From positions 1-6,743 of the forward strand of contig JAMCQQ010000044.1 in NCBI GenBank assembly GCA_023379515.1: a stretch of DNA of 6,743 nt, written 5' to 3'. The stretch comes from Actinomycetota bacterium. Lineage in GTDB: Bacteria; Actinomycetota; Humimicrobiia; Humimicrobiales; Humimicrobiaceae. The notes under the pieces are model-generated. The model was not told where the DNA came from. It worked only from the letters and a program-made list of their open reading frames with translations, and did no database searches. Every line of letters begins with the position of its first letter. Within the stretch, counting starts at the first letter, position 1. Both the position numbers and the translations under genes were made by a program. This document shows positions 1-6,561 of the stretch, in pieces.

Positions 1-1898
1 TTCTGTACTTCAAACTGAATTTCATGGCCTAAATTTTTAGACATGACTTTAATTCTTTTCTCTTTGGATAGATATTTCCCGGTTAACGAATTTTCGTTAT
101 GTTCTATTTCGTCAATCGTACCTTTTGCAATTATTTCTCCACCGTTTACTCCTGCCTTCGGTCCGAAATCAAAAATATAGTCTGCATCTTTTATTGTTTC
201 TTCATCGTGTTCAACAACGATTACGGTGTTTCCCAAATCCCGAAGCTTCTTGAGCGTGTCTATAAGTTTTTTATTGTCTCTCTGGTGCAAGCCTATAGAC
301 GGTTCGTCCAGCACATACAGAACGCCGGTTAATCCTGATCCTATCTGCGACGCCAGACGAATTCTTTGCGCTTCTCCACCGCTTAATGTTTGCGCTCCCC
401 TTGAAAGGGTAAGATAGTCAAGTCCCACATCAACCAGAAAATTTAATCTGTTTCCAATTTCCTTTAATATAATCTTGCCTATTTCCAATTCCCTTGCATT
501 TAGCTTCTTTTTAAGATTTCTTATAAATTCAAGGGCATAGCCTACGGAGAGGTCGGAAAATTCAACGATTGATTTGCCATCAATTGTTACGAATAAAGCT
601 TCCTTTTTAAGACGGGCGCCTTGGCACTCGGCACATATTTCGTTTCGCATGAACCTTTCAACTTGAGATTTTATAAAGCTTGATTCTGTCTCGTTGTATC
701 GCTTTTTGAGTTCCCAGATTATTCCCCTGAAAGGCTCCAGAATTATTGTTTCTCTCCTCCATCTATTTTCACCAATTACTTCATATTCTTTTTCTCCGGT
801 TCCGACTAAAATAAGTTTTTTTTGTTCTTCGGAAATTTGGGAAAACCTGACATTCAAAGGAATGCTGTTTTCTTCACAAAAAGTCTTAAAGGTTCTGGAG
901 AACCATGTGTCCTGTTCTCCAATATTTGGAAAGGGAAGCATTCCGCCTTCGTTAATTGTCAAATTTTTATTAAACACCAGATCACGGTCTATATTTAAAA
1001 TTGTCCCAAGTCCGTTGCATGTAGGACATGCCCCGTGCGGAGTATTAAAAGAGAATATTCTTGGCTCAATTTCAGGCATGGAAATATTACAATTAGGACA
1101 GGCAAACTTTTCTGAATACAATATGTCTTCCATTTTTTGAGGACGGTCCGGCAACTCGTAGTCCTTATCAAGAATGCGGGCAACAATCAATTCTCCGTTG
1201 CCGTATTTCAGGGCCTGTTCTACATCATTTGAAAGTCTTGATTTATCGGTTGTTTTTGTCAAAGAAATTGCGTCTATGACAAGTTCTATTGAATGTTTGT
1301 TTGTTTTAATAAGCACAAAATCATCTGTTAACAAATAAACATGTCCGTCTATTCTTACTTTTTTGTACCCTCTCTTTTTAAGATCCGCAAATAATTCCAT
1401 ATATTCTCCTTTTCTGTCTTTAACCAAAGGAGCGAGAACTAAAATTCTAACAGGAGAATGGGAACCATTTTGTAAATCGAAAATGGCATTTGTAATTTGT
1501 CCTTTCGATAGATGGGAAATTTCCTGTCCGCAACTTGGACAGTGAGGATGCCCCAGTCTTGCATACAATAAACGCAGGTAATCATAAATTTCAGTCACGG
1601 TTCCGACAGTAGATCTGGGATTGTGTGAAACACCTTTCTGGTCAATAGAAATTGCCGGAGACAGACCTTCTATTAAATCTACATCCGGCTTTTTCATTAT
1701 CCCTAAAAATTGCCTTGCGTAGGAAGAAAGGCTCTCAACATATCTTCTTTGTCCTTCCGCGTAGATAGTATCAAAAGCAAGAGACGATTTTCCCGATCCC
1801 GAAAGTCCTGTAAATACGACCAGTTTATTTTTCGGGATTTCAACATCTATGTTTTTAAGGTTATGTTCCCGCGCTCCTTTTATAACAATCTTATCCAT
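1..1898 (-). CDS. uvrA: UvrA, excinuclease ABC subunit A (N-terminal two thirds, cut by window edge)
   Basis: DNA-damage recognition ATPase of nucleotide excision repair; as a dimer it scans DNA and loads UvrB. My reverse-strand translation gives 632 codons with no stop before the edge. Visible parts: Walker A GLSGSGKS at residues 31-38; a CPSC pair at C120/C123; the zinc finger C267-x2-C270-x20-C291-x2-C294; a second half-finger C422/C425; the ABC signature LSGGEAQ at 505-511; Walker B with D531-E532; and the switch histidine H564 in VEHD. The reading frame ends near residue 632, just before the expected second Walker A; full-length UvrA is about 930-950 residues. The ATG at 1898 is chosen because the family begins with this short strand before the GAREHNL motif, and no upstream in-frame start exists. 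There is no Shine-Dalgarno. It diverges from the gene at 2037. Identification is secure; completeness of the second ATPase half cannot be judged. Confidence 0.97.
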   Translation of the reverse strand, partial: MDKIVIKGAREHNLKNIDVEIPKNKLVVFTGLSGSGKSSLAFDTIYAEGQRRYVESLSSYARQFLGIMKKPDVDLIEGLSPAISIDQKGVSHNPRSTVGTVTEIYDYLRLLYARLGHPHCPSCGQEISHLSKGQITNAIFDLQNGSHSPVRILVLAPLVKDRKGEYMELFADLKKRGYKKVRIDGHVYLLTDDFVLIKTNKHSIELVIDAISLTKTTDKSRLSNDVEQALKYGNGELIVARILDKDYELPDRPQKMEDILYSEKFACPNCNISMPEIEPRIFSFNTPHGACPTCNGLGTILNIDRDLVFNKNLTINEGGMLPFPNIGEQDTWFSRTFKTFCEENSIPLNVRFSQISEEQKKLILVGTGEKEYEVIGENRWRRETIILEPFRGIIWELKKRYNETESSFIKSQVERFMRNEICAECQGARLKKEALFVTIDGKSIVEFSDLSVGYALEFIRNLKKKLNARELEIGKIILKEIGNRLNFLVDVGLDYLTLSRGAQTLSGGEAQRIRLASQIGSGLTGVLYVLDEPSIGLHQRDNKKLIDTLKKLRDLGNTVIVVEHDEETIKDADYIFDFGPKAGVNGGEIIAKGTIDEIEHNENSLTGKYLSKEKRIKVMSKNLGHEIQFEVQ

Positions 1899-1919
1899 GG
1901 TGTTGTTAATTGACCAGTA

Positions 1920-1928
1920 ATTATAGCA
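1920..1928 (-). promoter_or_regulatory. uvrA promoter, extended -10 (TGCTATAAT)
   Basis: Read on the minus strand, TGC directly precedes a perfect TATAAT (1925 down to 1920). The best -35 at 17-bp spacing (1948-1943, TGTAAA) is poor, which is usual when an extended -10 is present. Transcription would begin near 1913, giving a leader of about 14 bases with no Shine-Dalgarno. No LexA-type operator of the E. coli (CTG-N10-CAG) or Bacillus (GAAC-N4-GTTC) form is visible here. Confidence 0.6.
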
Positions 1929-1998
1929 AAATTTTCTCTTAATTTACAGCGGTGTATATATTTGCACAAGAATATAGCCTCAAACATAAAAGCTGCGG

Positions 1999-2027
1999 TT
2001 GATTTAAGAGTCTAAAATTTATATTAT
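1999..2027 (+). promoter_or_regulatory. Promoter of the gene at 2037 (TTGATT-17-TATTAT)
   Basis: The -35 TTGATT (1999-2004) and -10 TATTAT (2022-2027) are separated by exactly 17 bp. Nine bases lie between the -10 and the ATG at 2037, so transcription would start about one to three bases upstream of the start codon or on it. An alternative -10, TATATT at 2020-2025, overlaps it. Confidence 0.5.
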
Positions 2028-2036
2028 TAATTTCAT

Positions 2037-2417
2037 ATGATAGAAAGAGATCGGGCAAGAAGAAAAAGAAAACTAGGACATCCCCGGTTGCCGGGAGAAT
2101 ATCCAAAAGAACCAAAAAAATCGTGGAAGCCGTTGCAACTATGGAAAAGACCGGAACCGCCTACAGACCCTGATTCTATAGCCTTAAATCCTGAAAGCTT
2201 AAGAGACATATCAGATAATCCGGAAAAAGCAGAAAAGCTACTGGGATTTGCCCAGAGAATTTTAGATAGAGAAAAACTACCGGAAAGAGACTTGGAAATA
2301 AAAAGGCAACAGGTTTTATCGTTGCTGCGAGGCGAAGTTCTGCCCAAACAGGATGTGCCCTATTCAACTGTACTAAAGGCAAGACGCATTCTTACCGAAT
2401 TCAAAAGATACAGATAA
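2037..2417 (+). CDS. Small basic hypothetical protein (126 aa)
   Basis: I do not recognise this protein. It has a strongly basic start (RARRKRK at residues 6-12) followed by a Pro/Lys/Trp-rich stretch to about residue 46 that looks unstructured. A charged, helix-prone C-terminal half follows (about 51-78, 82-100 and 107-124), ending in another basic patch. There is no signal peptide, membrane segment or cysteine. The composition would suit binding to nucleic acid or another acidic surface, but that is only a guess from charge. The start is supported by a promoter placed 9 bases before the ATG. It lies 69 bases before the next gene, which has its own promoter, so the two are probably separate transcription units. 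An antisense reading frame over the same bases is a shadow. That it is a real gene is likely from promoter placement and uninterrupted length; function is unknown. Confidence 0.7.
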   Translation: MIERDRARRKRKLGHPRLPGEYPKEPKKSWKPLQLWKRPEPPTDPDSIALNPESLRDISDNPEKAEKLLGFAQRILDREKLPERDLEIKRQQVLSLLRGEVLPKQDVPYSTVLKARRILTEFKRYR

Positions 2418-2451
2418 TTTTAAATGGACAACTCTTAATTACCCTATAATA

Positions 2452-2480
2452 TTGATAATTAAAGCTTTTTAGTCTATAAT
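2452..2480 (+). promoter_or_regulatory. Strong leaderless promoter of the gene at 2487 (TTGATA-17-TATAAT)
   Basis: TTGATA (2452-2457), a 17-bp spacer and TATAAT (2475-2480) match the sigma-70 consensus at 11 of 12 positions. Exactly six bases separate the -10 from the ATG at 2487, placing the expected transcription start on the A of the ATG. The spacer contains the small palindrome AAAGCTTT (2461-2468). A second TATAAT at 2445-2450 has no well-spaced -35. Confidence 0.75.
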
Positions 2481-2486
2481 TCCGCT

Positions 2487-3416
2487 ATGGAAAGAGAACC
2501 TGTCAGAGTAAGTGTTCATGAAGCAGCAAATTCTCCCGAGTCCGAGAATGATCATCTTGATGCAATATATGTGTTCGGAAGCTACCCATTTCCTCAAGAA
2601 GCATTAAGATTAAGCTTAAGAGAAATATTATCAGGTCTAAAAGAGCACAGATCGGGCCTGATAGAAAGGGTAATCCTTGGAAGAAATATAACAACTGTTT
2701 CGTGGGAAAATCTGCAAAAAACAAGGAATTGGAGAGCTGAAGTAAAAGAAAGTTTAAAGTCAAAAGGCATCGAAACAGAAGAAGTAAATTATAAATATCC
2801 TTCAAAACGTATTTATGAACTAAGAAACAGAATCCGGAAAAAAATAGGAAGAAGGAGAGCTTTTCATCCATCCGGTCTTATGTATGACACAAGACTAAAA
2901 GTCTGGGGAGCTTATTTTATGAGAAAAAAAACCAGAACTTCGGAAGGCAAGCTTCCGCCGATTTATACGATGCTTAAAATAATCAGAGACTGGCAGCGTA
3001 AAAGTTACGCACAATTGGAAGAAGACATGATAAAAAAACATGATCCGGATACGGAGGTGATTAAGGAAGAAGTATCCGACGATTTACTAACAAAAGTGCA
3101 ACAGGCAAAAAGAATATCGGAAGAAATGGGCTTTGCAAGAATTGCCATTATGGTGGACGGAGAGCATAAAAAAAGAACACAGGATCTTATAAATTACGTA
3201 GAGACTCCGGAAGACAGATATCCTTCTTACGAATTAGTAACCTGGGAAGAAATTCTGCCCGATCCGGAATATACAGGCAGAAGGGCTCCTGCTTTTGCAC
3301 GCATCAAAGACAATCTTTATGACTCGCCCTACTGGAAATTGTGGCAGTTGCGGGAAGGACTGGTCAGAAAATTACCCCCGAAGTTTGTAAGTAAAGCGTC
3401 TCATAGAACAAGATAA
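2487..3416 (+). CDS. Hypothetical protein, possibly a divergent DUF218/YdcF-like fold (309 aa)
   Basis: I do not recognise this with confidence. It is a soluble, highly charged protein without signal peptide or membrane segments. Seen in order: a hydrophobic strand DAIYVFGSYPF at residues 25-35; a strand RVILGRN at 61-67; an amphipathic helix near 80-94 leading to GIETEEV; a basic helix-rich middle (about 106-212); a strand and motif IAIMVDGEHKKRTQDLI at 219-235; and YELVTW at 248-253. This order resembles DUF218 proteins (first strand with Gly, second strand before an E-rich helix, a late strand ending in a His followed by Arg), but the usual SGG and TxEN signatures are absent and the middle is longer. 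Treat the family as a hypothesis. It has its own leaderless promoter, and the next gene follows 4 bases after its stop, so the pair is probably co-transcribed. Confidence 0.8.
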   Translation: MEREPVRVSVHEAANSPESENDHLDAIYVFGSYPFPQEALRLSLREILSGLKEHRSGLIERVILGRNITTVSWENLQKTRNWRAEVKESLKSKGIETEEVNYKYPSKRIYELRNRIRKKIGRRRAFHPSGLMYDTRLKVWGAYFMRKKTRTSEGKLPPIYTMLKIIRDWQRKSYAQLEEDMIKKHDPDTEVIKEEVSDDLLTKVQQAKRISEEMGFARIAIMVDGEHKKRTQDLINYVETPEDRYPSYELVTWEEILPDPEYTGRRAPAFARIKDNLYDSPYWKLWQLREGLVRKLPPKFVSKASHRTR

Positions 3417-3420
3417 AATT

Positions 3421-3936
3421 ATGGCTAGAGCAGAACAAATAAGATGTTGTATAGAAGCAGGCGAATACTATGATCGTCAGGCCGTTCTTTTAAATTTGTC
3501 ACCTGAAAATGAAAACCATTCATTCTCTGCAGTCTATAGTTCCAGGGGAGAATTATCTGATATTTATTATCATAATTGCGAAACCACCACAAACGACCCA
3601 ATTGAAATTCATCTGCATTTTGAGAATGGAAACCCAAATATATCTATAACTGCTATAAACCATGCTTCAGGGTTACAAGTTGATACGTTAGGGGAATACG
3701 CAAGACAAATTTCTGTCGATGATTTGCTCGAGCTTACCCCAAATAAAACCAGAGATCGATTTTATTTGTTAATGGAGACCAATATGAGTAATCGCCGCTT
3801 ACATATTTTTTCCATTAATTCATGGATCAGCCCGTCACAGGCACGCGAATTATCATACTCTAAAACGGATTTTAAAAGAATAATGGAAATTACAGAGGCA
3901 AAATACGTTGAGTTCAAACCAGAAATGCGAATTTGA
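3421..3936 (+). CDS. Hypothetical protein, predicted beta-rich and soluble (171 aa)
   Basis: I do not recognise this protein. It is mildly acidic to neutral, with alternating hydrophobic stretches suggesting beta strands (around residues 20-26, 34-40, 61-67, 73-79, 113-118 and 126-132) and a helical C-terminus (about 137-165). It has a CC pair at 9-10 and C53 but no metal-site spacing, and no signal peptide or membrane segment. It starts 4 bases after the stop of the 2487 gene with no Shine-Dalgarno; no correctly spaced -10 precedes it, so it is probably translated by re-initiation from the upstream gene and may act with that product. It ends in TGA, after which an AT-only inverted repeat and the next promoter begin. 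Function is unknown. Confidence 0.75.
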   Translation: MARAEQIRCCIEAGEYYDRQAVLLNLSPENENHSFSAVYSSRGELSDIYYHNCETTTNDPIEIHLHFENGNPNISITAINHASGLQVDTLGEYARQISVDDLLELTPNKTRDRFYLLMETNMSNRRLHIFSINSWISPSQARELSYSKTDFKRIMEITEAKYVEFKPEMRI

Positions 3937-3938
3937 AA

Positions 3939-3961
3939 AATTATTTTACCATTTAATAATT
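3939..3961 (+). repeat. AT-only inverted repeat before the PAP2 gene
   Basis: AATTATT (3939-3945) and AATAATT (3955-3961) are exact reverse complements with a 9-base gap. The stem is all A-T and no T-run follows, so it is unlikely to be a strong terminator. It overlaps the -35 of the next promoter and could equally be a chance feature of AT-rich DNA. Confidence 0.25.
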
Positions 3962-3973
3962 ACTTTGTATAAT
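3945..3973 (+). promoter_or_regulatory. Promoter of the PAP2 phosphatase gene (TTTACC-17-TATAAT)
   Basis: A perfect TATAAT (3968-3973) sits 17 bp after TTTACC (3945-3950, four of six consensus bases). Nineteen bases separate the -10 from the ATG at 3993, predicting a short leader of about 13 bases without a Shine-Dalgarno. Confidence 0.55.
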
Positions 3974-3992
3974 GTATTAAGTTTTATTTATT

Positions 3993-4721
3993 ATGAGTAA
4001 AAGAATCGCCAGGAAAATGTTTGATCTTTGGGGATTTTTGGGAAGTTCAAGAATCGCAGTAATTATTTCCACGGAAGTTCTTGTTGGCATTTTTTTAAGT
4101 TTTTTTTCTTTTTTCCTTTTTTTAAAAATCGGGCAGGAAGTGTTTGAAAAAGATCTGGTAAATTTTGATAAATCAGTTTCTCTCTTTTTTTACACAATCA
4201 GAAACCCCGTTCTTACAAAGATAATGGAAACAATAACTTTTTTCGGCAGCGGACTCTTTTTAACCACGTCTGCAGTGGTTATTATTATTTATCTTTACAT
4301 AAAAAACCATAGAAAAGAAAGTTTTCTTTTCTTTATTGTCCTTGCAATGGGATTTGCCTTAAACAATATGATAAAAATACTGGTTAAAAGACCAAGGCCA
4401 GACATATCTCCGCTTGCGACAGAATCAACATATAGTTTTCCATCCGGCCACACTATGAGTTCTTTTATTTTTTACGCGCTGATTGCTTATTTTATTTTTC
4501 ATTTCACAAAAGATAAAAAACTGGCAACCCTAGTGTCCGGCATTTCAATACTAATAATAATATTAATAGGAATCAGCAGGATTTACTTGGGAGTACATTT
4601 CCCGAGCGATGTAATTGCCGGTTTTATTGCAGGTTTTTGGGTGTTTGTAACGGCTTTACTCATAAGACAAACAATAACATTTTATAAATTATTCAAAGAA
4701 ACAAGATTCCGGGAAATTTAA
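3993..4721 (+). CDS. PAP2-superfamily membrane phosphatase (242 aa)
   Basis: Integral membrane enzyme that removes phosphate from a lipid phosphate or pyrophosphate at the outer face of the membrane. All three PAP2 motifs are intact: K128-x6-R135-P136, P150-S-G-H153, and S195-R196-x5-H202-x3-D206. H202 is the expected nucleophile and H153 the acid/base by homology. About six membrane segments are visible (roughly 21-44, 82-102, 109-127, 155-171, 178-194 and 207-224), the PgpB/BcrC layout. Length is normal for the family. Likely substrates are undecaprenyl pyrophosphate (cell-wall carrier recycling) or phosphatidate/phosphatidylglycerophosphate; sequence motifs alone do not decide. It has its own promoter and lies between a gene of unknown function and an envelope foldase-like gene. 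Its stop codon lies inside a tandem repeat. Confidence 0.93.
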   Translation: MSKRIARKMFDLWGFLGSSRIAVIISTEVLVGIFLSFFSFFLFLKIGQEVFEKDLVNFDKSVSLFFYTIRNPVLTKIMETITFFGSGLFLTTSAVVIIIYLYIKNHRKESFLFFIVLAMGFALNNMIKILVKRPRPDISPLATESTYSFPSGHTMSSFIFYALIAYFIFHFTKDKKLATLVSGISILIIILIGISRIYLGVHFPSDVIAGFIAGFWVFVTALLIRQTITFYKLFKETRFREI

Positions 4722-4755
4722 CTATAATAAATTTAACTATAATACAAATTTACTA
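4714..4755 (+). repeat. Tandem 15-bp direct repeat carrying duplicated TATAAT
   Basis: The 16-base string AAATTTAACTATAATA occurs at 4714-4729 and again at 4729-4744 (period 15, sharing one base). A partial third copy, AAATTTACTA, follows at 4746-4755. The first copy contains the stop codon of the PAP2 gene (4719-4721). Each full copy contains a perfect TATAAT (4723-4728 and 4738-4743), so the array offers extra -10 elements upstream of the promoter at 4776-4784. Confidence 0.8.
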
Positions 4756-4775
4756 TCTTGCAAAATCAATTTTTG

Positions 4776-4784
4776 TGTTATAAT
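4776..4784 (+). promoter_or_regulatory. Leaderless extended -10 promoter of the SurA_N-like gene (TGTTATAAT)
   Basis: TGT precedes a perfect TATAAT (4779-4784), and exactly six bases separate it from the ATG at 4791, so the transcript would begin on the start codon. The only -35 candidate, TTGCAA at 4758-4763, has a short 15-bp spacer. The promoter fixes the start codon, because the in-frame TTG at 4758 lies upstream of it. Confidence 0.7.
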
Positions 4785-4790
4785 AAAAAA

Positions 4791-5516
4791 ATGCCGAGAA
4801 AATCAAGCAAAACGTCAGATGCAAAAACCGCTGCCCCGAGAAGAATACAAACAAAAAAAATTGCAGAGAAAAAAGAAACAAAAATCGAAGAGTCAAATAC
4901 CGCTGCAATTGAAACACCCAAAGGTTTTTCAGACATTCTTAGAAAACCTCAAGTTATTGTTCTTGTTATTGCAATTTTAGTGATAGGTTTTGCATACCAG
5001 TTTAAAAGTCTTTTTGTTGCCGCTTTAGTCAATGGACAACCGATCAGCAGAATCACGTTAATTAACGAACTCGAAAAACAATCAGGTAAACAGATGCTGG
5101 ATTCGCTCATTTCAAAAGCATTAATTGCACAGGAAGCAAAAAAGCAGAATGTGACGGTTTCTCAAAAAGAAATTGATGATGAAGTTAAAAGAATAGAAGA
5201 TACTCTAAAAAAACGCGGACAAAACCTGGACCAGTTATTGGCATTTCAGGGAACCACCAAGCAGGGATTTATAGAACAAATAAAAATTCAAAAAACAGTC
5301 CAAAAATTAATCGGAAAAGACATAAAAGTGACAGATAAAGAAATTAACGATTATTATGAAAAGAATAAAGAATCGCTGCCAAAAAATGCAAAGCCCGAAG
5401 AATTGAAGACAACCATAAAAGATCAGATGGAACAACAAAAACTGTCAGAAAAGTTTCAATTGTGGATGCAGGATCTAAGAAATAAGGCAAAGATTAATTA
5501 CTTTGTAAGCTATTAA
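4791..5516 (+). CDS. Membrane-anchored SurA_N-like chaperone/foldase without PPIase domain (241 aa)
   Basis: Probable extracytoplasmic chaperone related to the N-terminal domain of SurA/PrsA-type foldases. A Lys/Thr/Ala-rich cytoplasmic tail (residues 1-50) precedes one membrane anchor at about 53-71. VNGQPISRITLINEL at 80-94 is the classic opening of the domain, followed by helices with KALIAQEAKKQNVTVSQKEI (109-128) and DIKVTDKEINDYYEKNK (177-193). In full-length foldases a parvulin domain follows that last motif; here the chain goes almost directly into the closing helices (204-235), so no prolyl isomerase domain is present. Helix-binding chaperone activity is inferred from family. No lipobox cysteine is present, so anchoring is by the helix. 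ATG 4791 is preferred over the in-frame TTG at 4758, which would add 11 residues but precedes the promoter. Its TAA overlaps the stop of the convergent pyruvate kinase gene. Confidence 0.85.
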   Translation: MPRKSSKTSDAKTAAPRRIQTKKIAEKKETKIEESNTAAIETPKGFSDILRKPQVIVLVIAILVIGFAYQFKSLFVAALVNGQPISRITLINELEKQSGKQMLDSLISKALIAQEAKKQNVTVSQKEIDDEVKRIEDTLKKRGQNLDQLLAFQGTTKQGFIEQIKIQKTVQKLIGKDIKVTDKEINDYYEKNKESLPKNAKPEELKTTIKDQMEQQKLSEKFQLWMQDLRNKAKINYFVSY

Positions 5517-6523
5517 TTGCTTCCAAGAAATTTTTCCGTCTTCGATATAACTTTAACAAGATAATCCAAAGATTCCAACGGGTATTTACCGAATGCGGTT
5601 TCGTCGGACAACATTAATCCCCAAGCTCCTTCCAGTACGGCATTAGCAACATCCGTTACTTCTGCCCTTGTTGGTCTATAATGATTTACCATGCTTTCAA
5701 GCATTTGCGTTGCCACAATGCAGGGTTTATTTTTATTTTTTGAATCTTTAATTATTTTTTTCTGTAAAATTGGGAGTTCCTCAAGCGGCATTTCAATTCC
5801 TAAATCTCCCCTTGCTACCATTATTAAATCAGTTGCATCAATAATTTTATCTAAATTTACTATTGCCTGTTTTCTTTCTATTTTTGAAATTAATTTGGTA
5901 GCGCAATTTCCAATCAGCTTTTTTGCAAAATTAACATCATCCGCATTTTTTACAAAAGACAAAGCTATAAAATCAACGCAATTTTTAACGCCGAATTCCA
6001 AATCTTTTATATCTTTTCCTGTTAATCCGCTTGTCGTCAGATTTGTTTCAGGAAAATTGACGCCTTTTTTTGAATATAGAATCCCTCCTCTAATAACCCT
6101 TGTTTTAATACTGTTTCCTTTCTTCCCGACAACCATTAACTCCATGTCTCCGTTTGAAAGAAAAATAGGATGCCCCACTTCTATATTTAAATGCAAATAG
6201 GGATCGTCTATAAATATCGTGTAATCAGCTTCATTGTTTGTCGAAAAAGTAATTTCCTGCCCTTCTGTTAATTTTATTCCGTTGGCAGGTAAAATACCTA
6301 CTCTCATTCTTGGTCCCTGTAAATCCATTAATATCTTTACGTTTTTTTTGTGCTTTTTATTATACTTTTCTATTAAATTTTTAATCTTTAGATATTGTTC
6401 GCAGGAACTATGAGAAAAATTAAGACGTGCAATATCCATTCCTTTCAGGATTAACTGCTCAATTATTTTCTCATCACTTGATGACGGCCCGATAGTACAG
6501 ATTGTTTTTGTTTTAATATCCAT
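5513..6523 (-). CDS. pyk: Pyruvate kinase, catalytic A and B domains only (336 aa)
   Basis: Transfers phosphate from phosphoenolpyruvate to ADP, giving pyruvate and ATP, the last step of glycolysis. Visible: TKTICTIGPSS (residues 5-15), R33/N35/S37 in ARLNFSHSS, DLQGPRMRVG at 67-76 opening the B lid domain (about 70-155), the catalytic stretch ISKIER with K214 and metal ligand E216, D240 in ARGDLG, ATQML at 271-275, and RAEVTDVANAVLEG at 286-299. MLSDETA at 304-310 has Asp where MLSGETA is usual. The chain stops at the end of the barrel, while most bacterial enzymes are about 470-480 residues with a C-terminal effector domain, so fructose-bisphosphate control and the usual tetramer contacts should be missing. 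The DLQGP motif is PykA-like. A promoter lies 9 bases before the ATG. The stop overlaps that of the convergent gene by 4 bases. Confidence 0.96.
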   Translation of the reverse strand: MDIKTKTICTIGPSSSDEKIIEQLILKGMDIARLNFSHSSCEQYLKIKNLIEKYNKKHKKNVKILMDLQGPRMRVGILPANGIKLTEGQEITFSTNNEADYTIFIDDPYLHLNIEVGHPIFLSNGDMELMVVGKKGNSIKTRVIRGGILYSKKGVNFPETNLTTSGLTGKDIKDLEFGVKNCVDFIALSFVKNADDVNFAKKLIGNCATKLISKIERKQAIVNLDKIIDATDLIMVARGDLGIEMPLEELPILQKKIIKDSKNKNKPCIVATQMLESMVNHYRPTRAEVTDVANAVLEGAWGLMLSDETAFGKYPLESLDYLVKVISKTEKFLGSN

Positions 6524-6532
6524 AACTTTGTT

Positions 6533-6561
6533 ATTATATCTTAATCGAAGCTTTAATTAAA
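6533..6561 (-). promoter_or_regulatory. pyk promoter (TTTAAT-17-TATAAT)
   Basis: On the minus strand a perfect TATAAT (6538 down to 6533) lies 9 bases before the ATG at 6523, predicting a leader of zero to three bases. At 17-bp spacing the -35 is the weak TTTAAT (6561-6556), which lies within a 16-bp palindrome. Confidence 0.6.

Noticed and set aside
694..1140. 148-codon plus-strand open frame inside uvrA
   Set aside because: It lies antisense to conserved UvrA sequence including the zinc finger; its open state reflects uvrA codon use. No promoter or start context supports it.
1899..2036. SOS (LexA) operator expected before uvrA
   Set aside because: Neither CTG-N10-CAG nor GAAC-N4-GTTC style sites are visible; damage control of uvrA cannot be claimed from this sequence.
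2033..2347. 104-codon minus-strand open frame over the small basic gene
   Set aside because: It is antisense to the 2037-2417 gene, and its Ser/Phe-rich translation is typical of a shadow of a Lys/Arg-rich protein. No promoter is seen for it.
2503..2871. 122-codon minus-strand open frame rich in Leu and Phe, looking membrane-like
   Set aside because: The hydrophobic look comes from reading Lys/Glu-rich codons of the 2487 gene backwards. It has no start context of its own.
3939..3961. Intrinsic terminator after the 171-residue gene
   Set aside because: The 7-bp stem is all A-T with a 9-base loop and no following T-run, and it overlaps the next promoter; too weak to call a terminator.
5691..6200. 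169-codon plus-strand open frame inside pyk
   Set aside because: It is antisense to conserved pyruvate kinase motifs (K214, D240, ATQML); a shadow frame.
5690..6523. Pyruvate kinase as a frameshifted pseudogene
   Set aside because: All catalytic motifs are intact and the end falls at a domain border, with a functional-looking promoter; gene loss of the C domain fits better than decay.
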